From Paenibacillus uliginis N3/975 (GTDB taxonomy: Bacteria > Bacillota > Bacilli > Paenibacillales > Paenibacillaceae): 64,000 nt of DNA. Shown here in pieces: positions 51,679 through 60,106 of the stretch. Location: the NCBI RefSeq assembly GCF_900177425.1, contig NZ_LT840184.1, positions 1,081,487-1,145,486 on the forward strand, given 5' to 3'. Under the pieces are notes generated by a model that was given only the letters and a program-made list of their open reading frames with translations, was not told where the DNA came from and searched no databases. The translations under genes and the position numbers were made by a program. The first letter of the stretch is position 1. Every line of letters starts with the position of its first letter.

Positions 51679-52220
51679 AACATGTGGCGTAAGGCGCATC
51701 CCATGAGCATGGTGCTTAAGAAAAAAGAGTCAGAAATAGGCTGCCCGAGACTTAGTCCTGGGTGGCCTGTTTGTTGTTAAGAGATAAGAAAGTATAAACT
51801 TCGGAGTAAATTGCATCCTTATCCCGCAAGAAAAACTACCGCTAAGTGCGGTTTGTCTTCATTTGAGGTACGTTGATGGAGTTTTTCTTATGGTTTATAT
51901 TATTCGCGTGCAGAACCCGTTTTTGTTGCGTAATATTTTCCCGAATATGCATCTTTCTGATATTGATAGTTTTAAAATTGATACCACAGCTCTATTGAGA
52001 GTTTTTTACATATAAAGTAGATTATGCTTAATGATATGGGACATGCAGTTGAATCTATAAACCTATAAATCCAAAAAAAAATCGAATTGAGAGATTTCTT
52101 AAATCCATTTGGGTAAGCGCTGTCATAGTTAGGCATTCCTTTAGTTTTGAAAGGAGCTGATGTCGTTTTACGTGGAGATGCAGAAATTTTACTGATCATT
52201 TTTATAGGAGGGATTAATTT
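51679..52220. other. Gene-free stretch upstream of chitinase
   Basis: Holds an imperfect AGGCTGCCC / GGGTGGCCT hairpin at about 51738-51768, a second hairpin ACCGCTAAGTGCGGT near 51838-51853 similar to one at about 38702, and the A/T-rich chitinase leader with a possible cre site. Short minus-strand frames here have no protein-like features. Confidence 0.5.
52112..52125 (+). promoter_or_regulatory. Candidate catabolite-responsive element (cre)
   Basis: GGTAAGCGCTGTCA matches the TGTAAGCGxTxxCA-type CcpA site at all but the first base, about 95 bases before the chitinase start. Confidence 0.4.
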
Positions 52221-53690
52221 ATGAGAAAAGGTTTATTGGGAATGCTGGGCAAGCCGAGAAGAATTTTGCCGTTATTGGTCGTTGTAGCGTTGATTATGAG
52301 CTTGCTGCCGGTGGTAGCTTCTGCAGCCGACCGGGGCCCGTGGGCATCTAATGTATCCTATACCGTAGACGACACGGTCACGTATAGTGGAAATACCTAT
52401 AAGACTATTCAATCTCACACTTCATTAACAGGATGGGAACCGCCTAACGTACCTGCGATGTGGCAGCTTGTTCAAGGTGGAGGCGAAGGCGGTAGTGATA
52501 CCATAGCTCCGACAACTCCAGCGAATGTAACTGTAAGTGGAGTCACCTCTAATAGTGTAACGTTATCCTGGCTGGCGTCTACGGATAACGTAGGTGTGAC
52601 AGGTTATGATGTGTATCAGGGTACATCGCTGGCTATATCAGTAATCGGTACTACAGCTACAATTACCGGACTTTCAGCCAGCACAACATACTCCTTTAAG
52701 GTTATTGCCAAAGATGGTGCAGGTAATCTCTCCCCGGCAAGTGAAACGGTGAATGCGACAACCGCAGGAGGGACAGGCGGGGGTGGTGGTCAGCTACCGA
52801 AGCATATACTGACAGGATACTGGCAGAACTTTATCAATGGCGCCAGCAACTTGAAAGTGAGAGATATACCAAACCAGTACGATATTATTGTATTGTCGTT
52901 TGCTGAAATGGATCCTGCTAATCCAGGCGGTGTCACTTTTAATGTAGATCCTTCATTGTCTACAGCTCTGGGAGGGTATTCGGATGCCGATCTGTTTTCG
53001 GATATTCAGGCTAAACGTGCACAAGGGAAGAAGGTCATTTTGTCCATTGGAGGAGAACTGGGCAATATTAATTTAAATAACGCTTCACCTAATGTGACGA
53101 ATTTTGTGAATAGTATGTATGGTATCATTACTCAATTTGGTCTTGATGGTGTGGATATCGATCTGGAGCAAGGCATGAATGTACCTAATCTAACCAATGC
53201 GATTCGTCAGTTACAGCAAAAAGTCGGAAGTGATTTTATTCTGACGATGGCTCCTCAAACGATAGACATGCAGAATTCGACTACATCCTATATACAGCTT
53301 TATAACAACCTGAAGGATATTACAACCGTAATTAACGTGCAATATTACAACTCTGGATGTATGCTGGGTCGTGACGGAAAATGTTATACACAGGGTAGCG
53401 TGGATTTCTTGACTGCTCTTTCGGATTTGACATTGCAGTGGGTAGCACCTTCCCAATTAGGTATAGGTGTCCCCGCTACACCTTCAGCAGCAGGGGGAGG
53501 ATATGTCTCTCCAACGGTCGTTAATAATGCGCTGAACTGTCTGGCGACCGGCAACAGCTGTGGAAGCTATAAGCCAGTTGCTAAGTACCCGGATATCCGG
53601 GGGGCAATGACATGGTCAATCAACTGGGATGCGACCACTAACTATAGTCTAGCCAACACGGTGAAGCCTTTCTTGATTACACTTCCTTGA
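52221..53690 (+). CDS. Secreted GH18 chitinase with CBM5/12 and FN3 domains
   Basis: 489 aa. Signal peptide (RRILPLLVVVALIMSLLPVV, cleavage near ASA-ADRG, residue about 35), CBM5/12 chitin-binding domain (about 38-86; YTVDDTVTYSGNTYKTIQSH), FN3 (about 95-180), a GGTGGGGG linker, and GH18 (about 195-489). The catalytic DxxDxDxE reads DGVDIDLE with Glu at about residue 316. It hydrolyses chitin outside the cell. GGAGGG precedes ATG. Regulation by carbon catabolite repression is suggested by the cre-like site upstream. Confidence 0.95.
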   Translation: MRKGLLGMLGKPRRILPLLVVVALIMSLLPVVASAADRGPWASNVSYTVDDTVTYSGNTYKTIQSHTSLTGWEPPNVPAMWQLVQGGGEGGSDTIAPTTPANVTVSGVTSNSVTLSWLASTDNVGVTGYDVYQGTSLAISVIGTTATITGLSASTTYSFKVIAKDGAGNLSPASETVNATTAGGTGGGGGQLPKHILTGYWQNFINGASNLKVRDIPNQYDIIVLSFAEMDPANPGGVTFNVDPSLSTALGGYSDADLFSDIQAKRAQGKKVILSIGGELGNINLNNASPNVTNFVNSMYGIITQFGLDGVDIDLEQGMNVPNLTNAIRQLQQKVGSDFILTMAPQTIDMQNSTTSYIQLYNNLKDITTVINVQYYNSGCMLGRDGKCYTQGSVDFLTALSDLTLQWVAPSQLGIGVPATPSAAGGGYVSPTVVNNALNCLATGNSCGSYKPVAKYPDIRGAMTWSINWDATTNYSLANTVKPFLITLP

Positions 53691-53781
53691 TCATAAAAGT
53701 GAAAGGTGAGTCCCAAATGTAGATGGTCACAATGCGAGCGAACGGCTAGAATTGGTCTAATAAATATTGAATGTACAAAAG

Positions 53782-53841
53782 AAACCTCCCCTTGATAATT
53801 TGGTAGCTCAATGCTTCCATTTACGAAGGGGAGTTTTTTAG
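53782..53841 (+). terminator. Terminator after chitinase
   Basis: AAACCTCCCCTT / AAGGGGAGTTTTTT arms around a 30-base loop, with a T run. Confidence 0.65.
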
Positions 53842-53844
53842 TGG

Positions 53845-53993
53845 TCATGCACGCATCAGCGGAGAGGACGAAATGATTCCGGAAAAGCGAAGCGGTAAAA
53901 GCTTTCCAAAGGAAAGCTACTTCGGAAGCATATGCGCCTTTGTCCCCGAATTTCTTCCTTTAAGGAATAATTCAAGAAACTCGGGGGCAAGAG
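53845..53993 (+). repeat. Dispersed hairpin repeat copy B, left (hairpin) module
   Basis: Same start CATGCACGCATCAGCGG as copy A, but it carries an extra nested hairpin AGCTTTCC-AAA-GGAAAGCT (about 53909-53927) flanked by CGAAG/CTTCG. Then follows TGTCCCCGAATTTCTT / AAGAAACTCGGGGGCA. Its core continuation lies at 54264-54342, separated by the IS110 remnant. Confidence 0.8.
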
Positions 53994-54263
53994 TTATCAT
54001 GAACGAGACAGACTCCCCGTAATTGCAACATCTTAGGTTAATTTTGGGAATAATGGTGTAGTAGAAGCTAAACCAAAACCAAAATCAGAGCTAAATTGCA
54101 AAGGAGAGTCTGTACTATGAAGGATACCATAAAATACGTAGGATTAGACGTGTCGAAGGAAAATATTGCTGTATCTGTAGCTGCCCCAAGTAGAGAAGGT
54201 GCTCGGTATTTGGGCACGATTCCTCATAACGAGTATCACATCTTGAAAGTATTGAGAAAGTTT
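53994..54263 (+). mobile_element. IS110-family element remnant
   Basis: About 270 bases between the two halves of repeat copy B that are contiguous in copy A. It includes about 120 bases of non-coding left end and the first part of an IS110 transposase; the rest is missing. The left non-coding end of IS110-group elements encodes the bridge RNA in complete relatives. Confidence 0.75.
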
Positions 54264-54287
54264 GGAGGAACGGATTCGTACGCGTAG
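54117..54287 (+). pseudogene. IS110-family transposase, N-terminal fragment
   Basis: ATG 54117 with AGGAG at ten bases. KDTIKYVGLDVSKENIAVSV is the DEDD-type RuvC-like first strand with catalytic Asp in GLDVSKE, continuing to HILKVLRKFG near 54263. From there the frame runs into the repeat core for a few codons and stops at 54287. More than 300 residues are missing. Confidence 0.85.
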
Positions 54288-54342
54288 CGTCGCATAACAG
54301 ACAAACGGGGCGTCCCAGGTCAATCGACTTTTGGGACACCCC
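54264..54342 (+). repeat. Dispersed hairpin repeat copy B, core
   Basis: GGAGGAACGGATTCGTACGCG through GGGGCGTCCCAGGTC / GACTTTTGGGACACCCC. This is the cleanest core copy. Confidence 0.82.
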
Positions 54343-54442
54343 GATTTATTTTTTGAACCCAAAACCATGCGATGGAAGAATAATCCATGCTAAAATAAAC
54401 TCCAGTACCAGACTGTTTAAATAGACAGCCCTGAAATGGAGC

Positions 54443-55108
54443 GTGACCAACCTGAAGATAAATGTAATTATTGCAGATGACAATTCGTTTATCCGGGAAG
54501 GGATGAGAATTATTCTGACATCCTTCCCGGAATTCGATGTTCTGGCAACGGTAGAGGACGGAGCTCAGGCAGTGGTGTTCTGTGAACAGAACGTAGTCGA
54601 TGTGGCGCTGCTTGATGTACGGATGCCGAATATGAACGGGGTTGAAGCAACGCAGTTGTTGACGAGCCGTACGCAGACGAAGCCGTTGATCCTGACAACG
54701 TTTGATGATGATGAATATATCTTGAATGCTATTAAATATGGCGCTAAAGGATATCTGTTGAAAAATAACGATCCTGAGCTGATCCGAAGCGCGATTATAA
54801 GCGTACATAAAGGTCATAATGTACTGCAGGATGCAGTGCTGGAAAAGATTAAGTCCAACCTAACCACAGACAATGGCAAGGTTTCGAGCGCGGAGCGTGC
54901 GGTAGGATTCGATGCGTCTTCATATACCGAGCGGGAGATGAGTGTTATTGAATTGATCGCCAAAGGATTGTCAAACAAAGAAATTTCCAAGAGGCTGTTT
55001 ATCTCGGAAGGGACAATCGCTAATTATGTGACCTCGATTCTCGGCAAGTCAGGTCTGGAACATCGAACGCAAATTGCAGTTTACTATCTTTCAGGGGAAA
55101 TCGATTAA
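54443..55108 (+). CDS. NarL/LuxR-family response regulator (LnrK-like)
   Basis: 221 aa. Receiver domain: NVIIADDNSFIREGMRIIL, phosphoacceptor Asp58 in VALLDVRMPNMNG, and Lys in GYLLKNNDPE. LuxR HTH: YTEREMSVIELIAKGLSNKE and RLFISEGTIANYVTSILGKS. The start is unsure: GTG 54443 is only one base from GGAG, while CTG 54452 is ten bases from it and begins LKINVIIADD. The stop is directly followed by the kinase start. With the kinase and the exporter genes it resembles the linearmycin-sensing system. Confidence 0.9.
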   Translation: MTNLKINVIIADDNSFIREGMRIILTSFPEFDVLATVEDGAQAVVFCEQNVVDVALLDVRMPNMNGVEATQLLTSRTQTKPLILTTFDDDEYILNAIKYGAKGYLLKNNDPELIRSAIISVHKGHNVLQDAVLEKIKSNLTTDNGKVSSAERAVGFDASSYTEREMSVIELIAKGLSNKEISKRLFISEGTIANYVTSILGKSGLEHRTQIAVYYLSGEID

Positions 55109-56245
55109 GTGGCTAAGCATATTGGATCCATCATGATGTGGGGGATCGGTTACAAGATCGTTCTTCTGATGTATGTGTTCGCGTCTGCCGTCACATCGAA
55201 TATTTCTATTTCACCCTGGTTTATTTTATCAATATTGCTGTATCTAAGTTTAAATATCCTTCTGAATATTGTTCAACCTCATAGGGCCAAGCAGTCGCTG
55301 GCAGCGATGTCCATTTTTCTCGTGATTGTAAGCTCTCTCTATGTAGATCAGCAGTTGATCCTGTTATTACCGATGAGTTTCTATGAGGTTGTTAACGGTA
55401 TCCGTATAAGGATACGTACATGGACGTCACTGGTATTAGTTCTGATTCCACTTGCTTTTATCGATAAGGACTTGCAGATCCTTTATGCTTGTCTGTCAAT
55501 GACCAGTTTCATTTTGTACACAAGCATCAGAACCTCTAGGCACAGAATAGCTGCTTACCAGGACGATATGGAGCGTATGCGTGAAGATATTAAGCGGTTA
55601 ACCAGAAGCCTGAATGACAATCGTGCATATCTTTTACAGTCTGAATATACCTCCAAGCTGGAGGAGCGTAATCGGATGTCTCAAGAAATTCACGATAAGA
55701 TTGGGCACGCCATGACGGGTGCACTAATTCAAATGGAAGCGTCGAAGCGGATGCTTCAGGTTCATTCGGATCAAGCCGCAGAGCTACTGAATAATGCAAT
55801 TCAAATATCTAAAGATGGGATCGAAGATATACGGCATGTATTAAAAGAGACCAAACCTCCACTCGAGCAGCTGGGCATTAACCGGTTGAAGCTACTCATT
55901 GATGCATTTTCCGTCACCCACTCGATTCAAACGGTTTTGACGTATAAGGGAAATGTTGATGCCATTACGCCGCTTCAGTGGAAGATTATTATGGAAAACA
56001 CACAGGAAGCCATGACCAATGCGGTGAAATATTCAGAATGCAGTAAGTTGTCGATCGATATACTGGTCTTGGATACAGTCATTAAGGCTGAAGTAGCGGA
56101 TAACGGAAATGGAGCGAAACAGGTGGTCAAAGGTCTCGGCATTCTGGGCATGGAGGAAAGAACAGCATCAGTCAGCGGAAGAATTATCGTTGACGGATCG
56201 AGAGGATTTTCTGTGACCACATTGCTACCGAAAACCTCTGTATGA
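55109..56245 (+). CDS. Sensor histidine kinase (LnrJ-like)
   Basis: 378 aa, GTG start immediately after the regulator stop, AGGGGAA upstream. Five or six membrane segments with short loops in residues 1-135 (intramembrane-sensing type), HisKA_3 motif RMSQEIHDKIGHAMTGALIQ (about residues 188-207) and HATPase motifs NTQEAMTNAVKYS and DNGNGAKQVVKGLGILGME. It phosphorylates the upstream regulator; the stimulus is probably a membrane-active antibiotic by analogy with LnrJ. Confidence 0.9.
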   Translation: MAKHIGSIMMWGIGYKIVLLMYVFASAVTSNISISPWFILSILLYLSLNILLNIVQPHRAKQSLAAMSIFLVIVSSLYVDQQLILLLPMSFYEVVNGIRIRIRTWTSLVLVLIPLAFIDKDLQILYACLSMTSFILYTSIRTSRHRIAAYQDDMERMREDIKRLTRSLNDNRAYLLQSEYTSKLEERNRMSQEIHDKIGHAMTGALIQMEASKRMLQVHSDQAAELLNNAIQISKDGIEDIRHVLKETKPPLEQLGINRLKLLIDAFSVTHSIQTVLTYKGNVDAITPLQWKIIMENTQEAMTNAVKYSECSKLSIDILVLDTVIKAEVADNGNGAKQVVKGLGILGMEERTASVSGRIIVDGSRGFSVTTLLPKTSV

Positions 56246-56358
56246 GTTTTTAACAGTAAAAACATGAAATTCTCACATGAAAAGGATGAACTTGTGCACT
56301 ATGACAGGTTCATCCTTTTCATTATGATTAATTTAGATAAAGAGGGAGGGACGTTGCC

Positions 56359-56715
56359 TTGGCGAATGTATCCATCGTTATGCAAAGTATTTTGATATTT
56401 TTATTTTCTATACTAAGTCTCCAGAAAATGTTCGGAGCAAAGCAGCAGATCGACATATTCTGGCGGTTAGACCTGCCACAATGGTTCCGAATAGTAACGG
56501 GAGTTGTACAGTGTATCGGTGCAATAGGACTTGTCATCGGATTCTGGATACCTTGGGCCGCAGCTGCAGCAGGGGTTTGGCTATTTATTACCATGGTCGG
56601 TGGCATGGCGGCTCATTTCAGGGTCAAAGATCCGATAGATAAGGTTGTGCCGGCTTTCGTGCTGGCGTTGATGGCGGCAGCGATTACAGCTATTAACTTA
56701 GCTGAGGGGTGGTAA
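56359..56715 (+). CDS. DoxX-like membrane protein
   Basis: 118 aa, TTG start with GGGAGGG eight bases upstream. Four membrane segments: SIVMQSILIFLFSILSL, then VTGVVQCIGAIGLVIGFWI, AAAAAGVWLFITMVGG and AFVLALMAAAITAINLA. DoxX proteins of this size occur near redox and stress genes. It sits between the two-component system and the exporter, two bases from the ATPase, so it is cotranscribed. Not part of the known lnr operon. Confidence 0.8.
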   Translation: MANVSIVMQSILIFLFSILSLQKMFGAKQQIDIFWRLDLPQWFRIVTGVVQCIGAIGLVIGFWIPWAAAAAGVWLFITMVGGMAAHFRVKDPIDKVVPAFVLALMAAAITAINLAEGW

Positions 56716-56716
56716 T

Positions 56717-57652
56717 ATGAACGTTCTGGAAATTAGGAATTTAACTAAAGCGTTTGATGATTCTATAGCGGTAGACAATTTATCGATGGCCATACAGGAA
56801 GGTGAAATTTTCGGATTTCTTGGAGCGAACGGTGCCGGAAAAAGCACGGTGACCAACATGATCGCATCCTTGCTTCCCGCAACCAAGGGGAGCATTAAGA
56901 TTATGGGGAAAAGCATTGAAACACAAAGTCATTTTGCGAAGAGAAACATCGGCATCGTTCCCCAAGAGATCGCCATTTATGAAAATATGACAGCTTTTGA
57001 AAATGTGCATTTTTTTGCAGGGCTATATGGCTTGCGAGGAGCAGAGCTGAAGGAACGAACGGAAGAAGCTCTTGCCTTTGTTGGACTCGCGGATAAGCAC
57101 AAGAGCTACCCCAATAATTTCTCAGGCGGCATGAAGCGTAGACTTAACATCGCCTGTGCCATCGGACATAGGCCTAAGCTGCTCATTATGGATGAGCCTA
57201 CGGTGGGTATTGATCCGCAGTCAAGAAATTATATTTTGAACTCCGTCCGGAAGCTTAACCAGATGGGTTGTACGATTATGTATACGAGCCATTACATGGA
57301 GGAGGTCGAGGAAATCTGCACCCGCGTGGCCATTATCGATCATGGGAAGATCATCGCGGAGGGGACGAAGGAGCAGTTGAAATCGATGATGACGAATACA
57401 AAAAATATCTGGATCAAGCTGTCGTCCATGGAGTCAGTGCCAATCGAGCGGATCAAAGCGGTGAAAGGTGTTAACACAGTCCAATTGGAAGAACATATTC
57501 TGAAAATCAATTCCTCTGCCGAGGTTAACAACCTGAACGATATCATTCATACGCTGGTCGAGAACGGGATTGAAATTCGCGCTCTAGAGTCACATGAGCC
57601 TAATTTGGAGACGATTTTTCTTACTTTAACTGGAAGGAATCTGCGGGATTGA
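56717..57652 (+). CDS. ABC exporter ATP-binding protein (LnrL-like)
   Basis: 311 aa. Walker A GANGAGKST (about residues 38-46), Q-loop NIGIVPQEIAIYENM, signature FSGGMKRRLNIACAI, Walker B LLIMDEPTVGIDPQ and switch YTSHYMEEVEEI. A C-terminal DrrA-type extension (about 220-311) follows. It drives the two downstream permeases, probably exporting a lipophilic antibiotic. Confidence 0.93.
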   Translation: MNVLEIRNLTKAFDDSIAVDNLSMAIQEGEIFGFLGANGAGKSTVTNMIASLLPATKGSIKIMGKSIETQSHFAKRNIGIVPQEIAIYENMTAFENVHFFAGLYGLRGAELKERTEEALAFVGLADKHKSYPNNFSGGMKRRLNIACAIGHRPKLLIMDEPTVGIDPQSRNYILNSVRKLNQMGCTIMYTSHYMEEVEEICTRVAIIDHGKIIAEGTKEQLKSMMTNTKNIWIKLSSMESVPIERIKAVKGVNTVQLEEHILKINSSAEVNNLNDIIHTLVENGIEIRALESHEPNLETIFLTLTGRNLRD

Positions 57653-57682
57653 TCGCTCACCGCATAAGGAAGGGGGGGGCTT

Positions 57683-58804
57683 GTGAATATATTATTGATT
57701 GTCAGAAAAGAGCTGTTATCTTTCCGCGACATCCGTTTGACCATATTCTTACTCATATTGCCGAGCGTGCTTATTCTTCTATTGGGATCTGTGATGAATC
57801 ATATGTTTAATCCCCGTGTGTCCATCCAAGATATAGATCTGCTCTACAAATATACAGCTTCATCAGATCTCTCAAGGGATAAGTGGAACGAGTTTACTCA
57901 AGGGTCGAAACAAAGCGGGATTTACTTCGAGGCTGCGACGGATGAAATGGACTGGAAGGATGAGGTCCAGAGTGGTAAGTATACAGGGTATGTTGAGATT
58001 AGTAATAACGGACTGCACTATGCCTTGAACAGTAGACAGAGCTTGGAAGGCAGCATCGTTCAGGACACACTAGCCGCGTTCGCCACGCATACCGGATTGT
58101 CTGCTGATATGACTAAGACGAATCTTGACCTGGAGGTCTTATCCGAAACCGGAAATAGCGACTTCATAAAGGAGCGGATCCTGAAGGCCCCGGCACAAAC
58201 TGATGCGGTTCATTATTTTGCGATAGCTGTGATAACGACGATTATTATGTACACTGCATTAAGCGCGGGTAATCTGATGGAAGAAGAACGAAAGCGCAAT
58301 ACGATGATGCGGCTGATGGTTGCACCGGTATCAAGAACTGAGATCATGATCGGCAAAGTTGGAGGAGCTGCAGTACAGCAGGTTCTATCCATCCTTCTGG
58401 CTGTGCTTGTCAGCTCTGTTTTTTTTCGGGTCGATTGGGGAGGTGGGGATTTCGGGCTCGTGTTCCTGATCCTGCTTACTCATATCATCTTCGCTCTCAG
58501 TCTTGGAATTGGAATCAGCTATATCCTAAAGGGAGAGGCGTCCAAGACGGTCATTATGGTCATTTTACAGCTAGCGATGTTTTTTGGTGGCTCGTATTAT
58601 CCTGTTGAGAACATGACCGGATTTATGAAAAACGTTTCTAATTTCTCACCTTTGCAATGGACAAATAAGGCGATAATCCAGATTGTCCATGGGAATGACA
58701 CGGAGGCTGCTCTGGCTGCGATGGTGATGAACATCGGGTTGTCTGTATGCTTGCTGGGTGCAGCTGTACTGGTGCGTCAAACGATTTGGAGGGCTGCGAA
58801 GTGA
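57683..58804 (+). CDS. ABC-2 type exporter permease (LnrM-like)
   Basis: 373 aa, GTG start after AAGGAAGGGGGGG. One N-terminal membrane segment, a large extracellular domain (about residues 40-170), then five segments: VHYFAIAVITTIIMYTALSA, IMIGKVGGAAVQQVLSILLA, FGLVFLILLTHIIFALSLGI and others. The conserved EEERKRNTMMRLMVAPVSR loop contacts the ATPase. Half of a heterodimeric permease; stop overlaps the next start as GTGA. Confidence 0.9.
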   Translation: MNILLIVRKELLSFRDIRLTIFLLILPSVLILLLGSVMNHMFNPRVSIQDIDLLYKYTASSDLSRDKWNEFTQGSKQSGIYFEAATDEMDWKDEVQSGKYTGYVEISNNGLHYALNSRQSLEGSIVQDTLAAFATHTGLSADMTKTNLDLEVLSETGNSDFIKERILKAPAQTDAVHYFAIAVITTIIMYTALSAGNLMEEERKRNTMMRLMVAPVSRTEIMIGKVGGAAVQQVLSILLAVLVSSVFFRVDWGGGDFGLVFLILLTHIIFALSLGIGISYILKGEASKTVIMVILQLAMFFGGSYYPVENMTGFMKNVSNFSPLQWTNKAIIQIVHGNDTEAALAAMVMNIGLSVCLLGAAVLVRQTIWRAAK

Positions 58805-59946
58805 AGGATATGCTTTGGCTGATGCGGAATATATGGCGCTCAACGATCCGCAGTAAAATTCTCCCGGTATATTTAATGCTACCGCTGCTGGGTGTTTTTT
58901 TATCGGCGTTAACATACAGCAGTGCGGAGGATGAGACTGTGCTACGGATTGGTGTTGCAAATCTGGATAAAACTCAGCTGGCCGAGGACGCCGTACAGTA
59001 TTTGGATGGACTAAGCCATATTCAGGTCCAAATGGTTGATTTGTCTGCTTTAGATGGTGAGGTCGCATCTGGCCGACTTGAGGGGGGAGTGATCTTTGAG
59101 CAGGGATTTTCCGAAGGAGTACATTCCGGTAAACCGGGCGGACTGCAGATGGTGTCCGTTGATGGAGAACAGGCAACGAGACATATAAAAGGACTTCTTG
59201 CCGGATATGTGAATGATCTCGATGCCATAGCGCGTATCGCAAAAGGTGATGAAACTGTTTTTGCTGAGTTGTACAACCAGGCTCGCAGTAAATCCGTGTC
59301 ATTATCGGGTGAAATGGTGGATGATATTTCTGCTGATCAGCAAAAGAGCAGGCAGTCGATCGGCTATCTCATCACTCTCATGCTGTTTTTTGCAATGTCT
59401 TTAGCCGGAAACATTCTCCGCGAAAAAGAGAACCGGACCTATTTCAGGGTGCTGACTGCACCAATAACATCTAGGTCCTATTATGTTTCGAATATGGTGG
59501 TTCATTTGTTCGTCATGGCGGTGCAGGTCATCGTCACATTACTGGTGATGAGGTTTGCTTTTCGGATCGATGGCGGTTTACCGCTCTGGCAGATGTTTGT
59601 GCTACTGGTGATTTTTGCTCTGGTGGCAATCAGTATATCGATGGTCATCGTTGCATCTGCTCGGAGTACGGCACTCGCAACAGCTGTACAATCTCTGCTG
59701 ATCGTTCCTACCAGTCTTATGGCTGGCTGTTTACTTCCAATCGAGACAATGCCGGCCTGGATTCAGAAAACGGCTTCTTTTTTGCCACAGCGGTGGCTGC
59801 TCGACACGCTTCATTCGCTGCAGCAGAACGGCATATCGAAAGATGTATATCTGAACATTTCGATTCTGTTAGCGTTCACCGTCACATTTTCATTGCTGGC
59901 GGTCTATATGTTTGAAAGGAACGAGGATACGCGGGTATTTGTGTAG
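58801..59946 (+). CDS. ABC-2 type exporter permease (LnrN-like)
   Basis: 381 aa from GTG 58801, which overlaps the previous stop (GTGA) with GGAGG eight bases upstream; the longer frame starting at 58747 lies inside the previous gene. Same layout as its partner: an N-terminal membrane segment, an extracellular domain, then segments after SRQSIGYLITLMLFFAMSLA, with REKENRTYFRVLTAPITSR as coupling loop. A hairpin terminator follows. Confidence 0.9.
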   Translation: MKDMLWLMRNIWRSTIRSKILPVYLMLPLLGVFLSALTYSSAEDETVLRIGVANLDKTQLAEDAVQYLDGLSHIQVQMVDLSALDGEVASGRLEGGVIFEQGFSEGVHSGKPGGLQMVSVDGEQATRHIKGLLAGYVNDLDAIARIAKGDETVFAELYNQARSKSVSLSGEMVDDISADQQKSRQSIGYLITLMLFFAMSLAGNILREKENRTYFRVLTAPITSRSYYVSNMVVHLFVMAVQVIVTLLVMRFAFRIDGGLPLWQMFVLLVIFALVAISISMVIVASARSTALATAVQSLLIVPTSLMAGCLLPIETMPAWIQKTASFLPQRWLLDTLHSLQQNGISKDVYLNISILLAFTVTFSLLAVYMFERNEDTRVFV

Positions 59947-59996
59947 ATGATTATATGAAGTTATCCAAGTGCCTGTAGAAGCGTTTCAGACATAAC

Positions 59997-60041
59997 AATA
60001 AGCGGCTGCGACCCAAATGCGTCACAGCCGCTTATTTTGTG
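59997..60041. terminator. Terminator between exporter operon and sulP
   Basis: AATAAGCGGCTG / CAGCCGCTTATT stem with a T-rich tail, between convergent genes. The arms share AAGCGGCTGCGA with the hairpin at 62499. Confidence 0.75.
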
Positions 60042-60106
60042 TTGAAATTCAATATAACGATGAGCCTATGGTAGGTGCAAAAAACAGCGAAAATTAGGTA
60101 ACAGGG

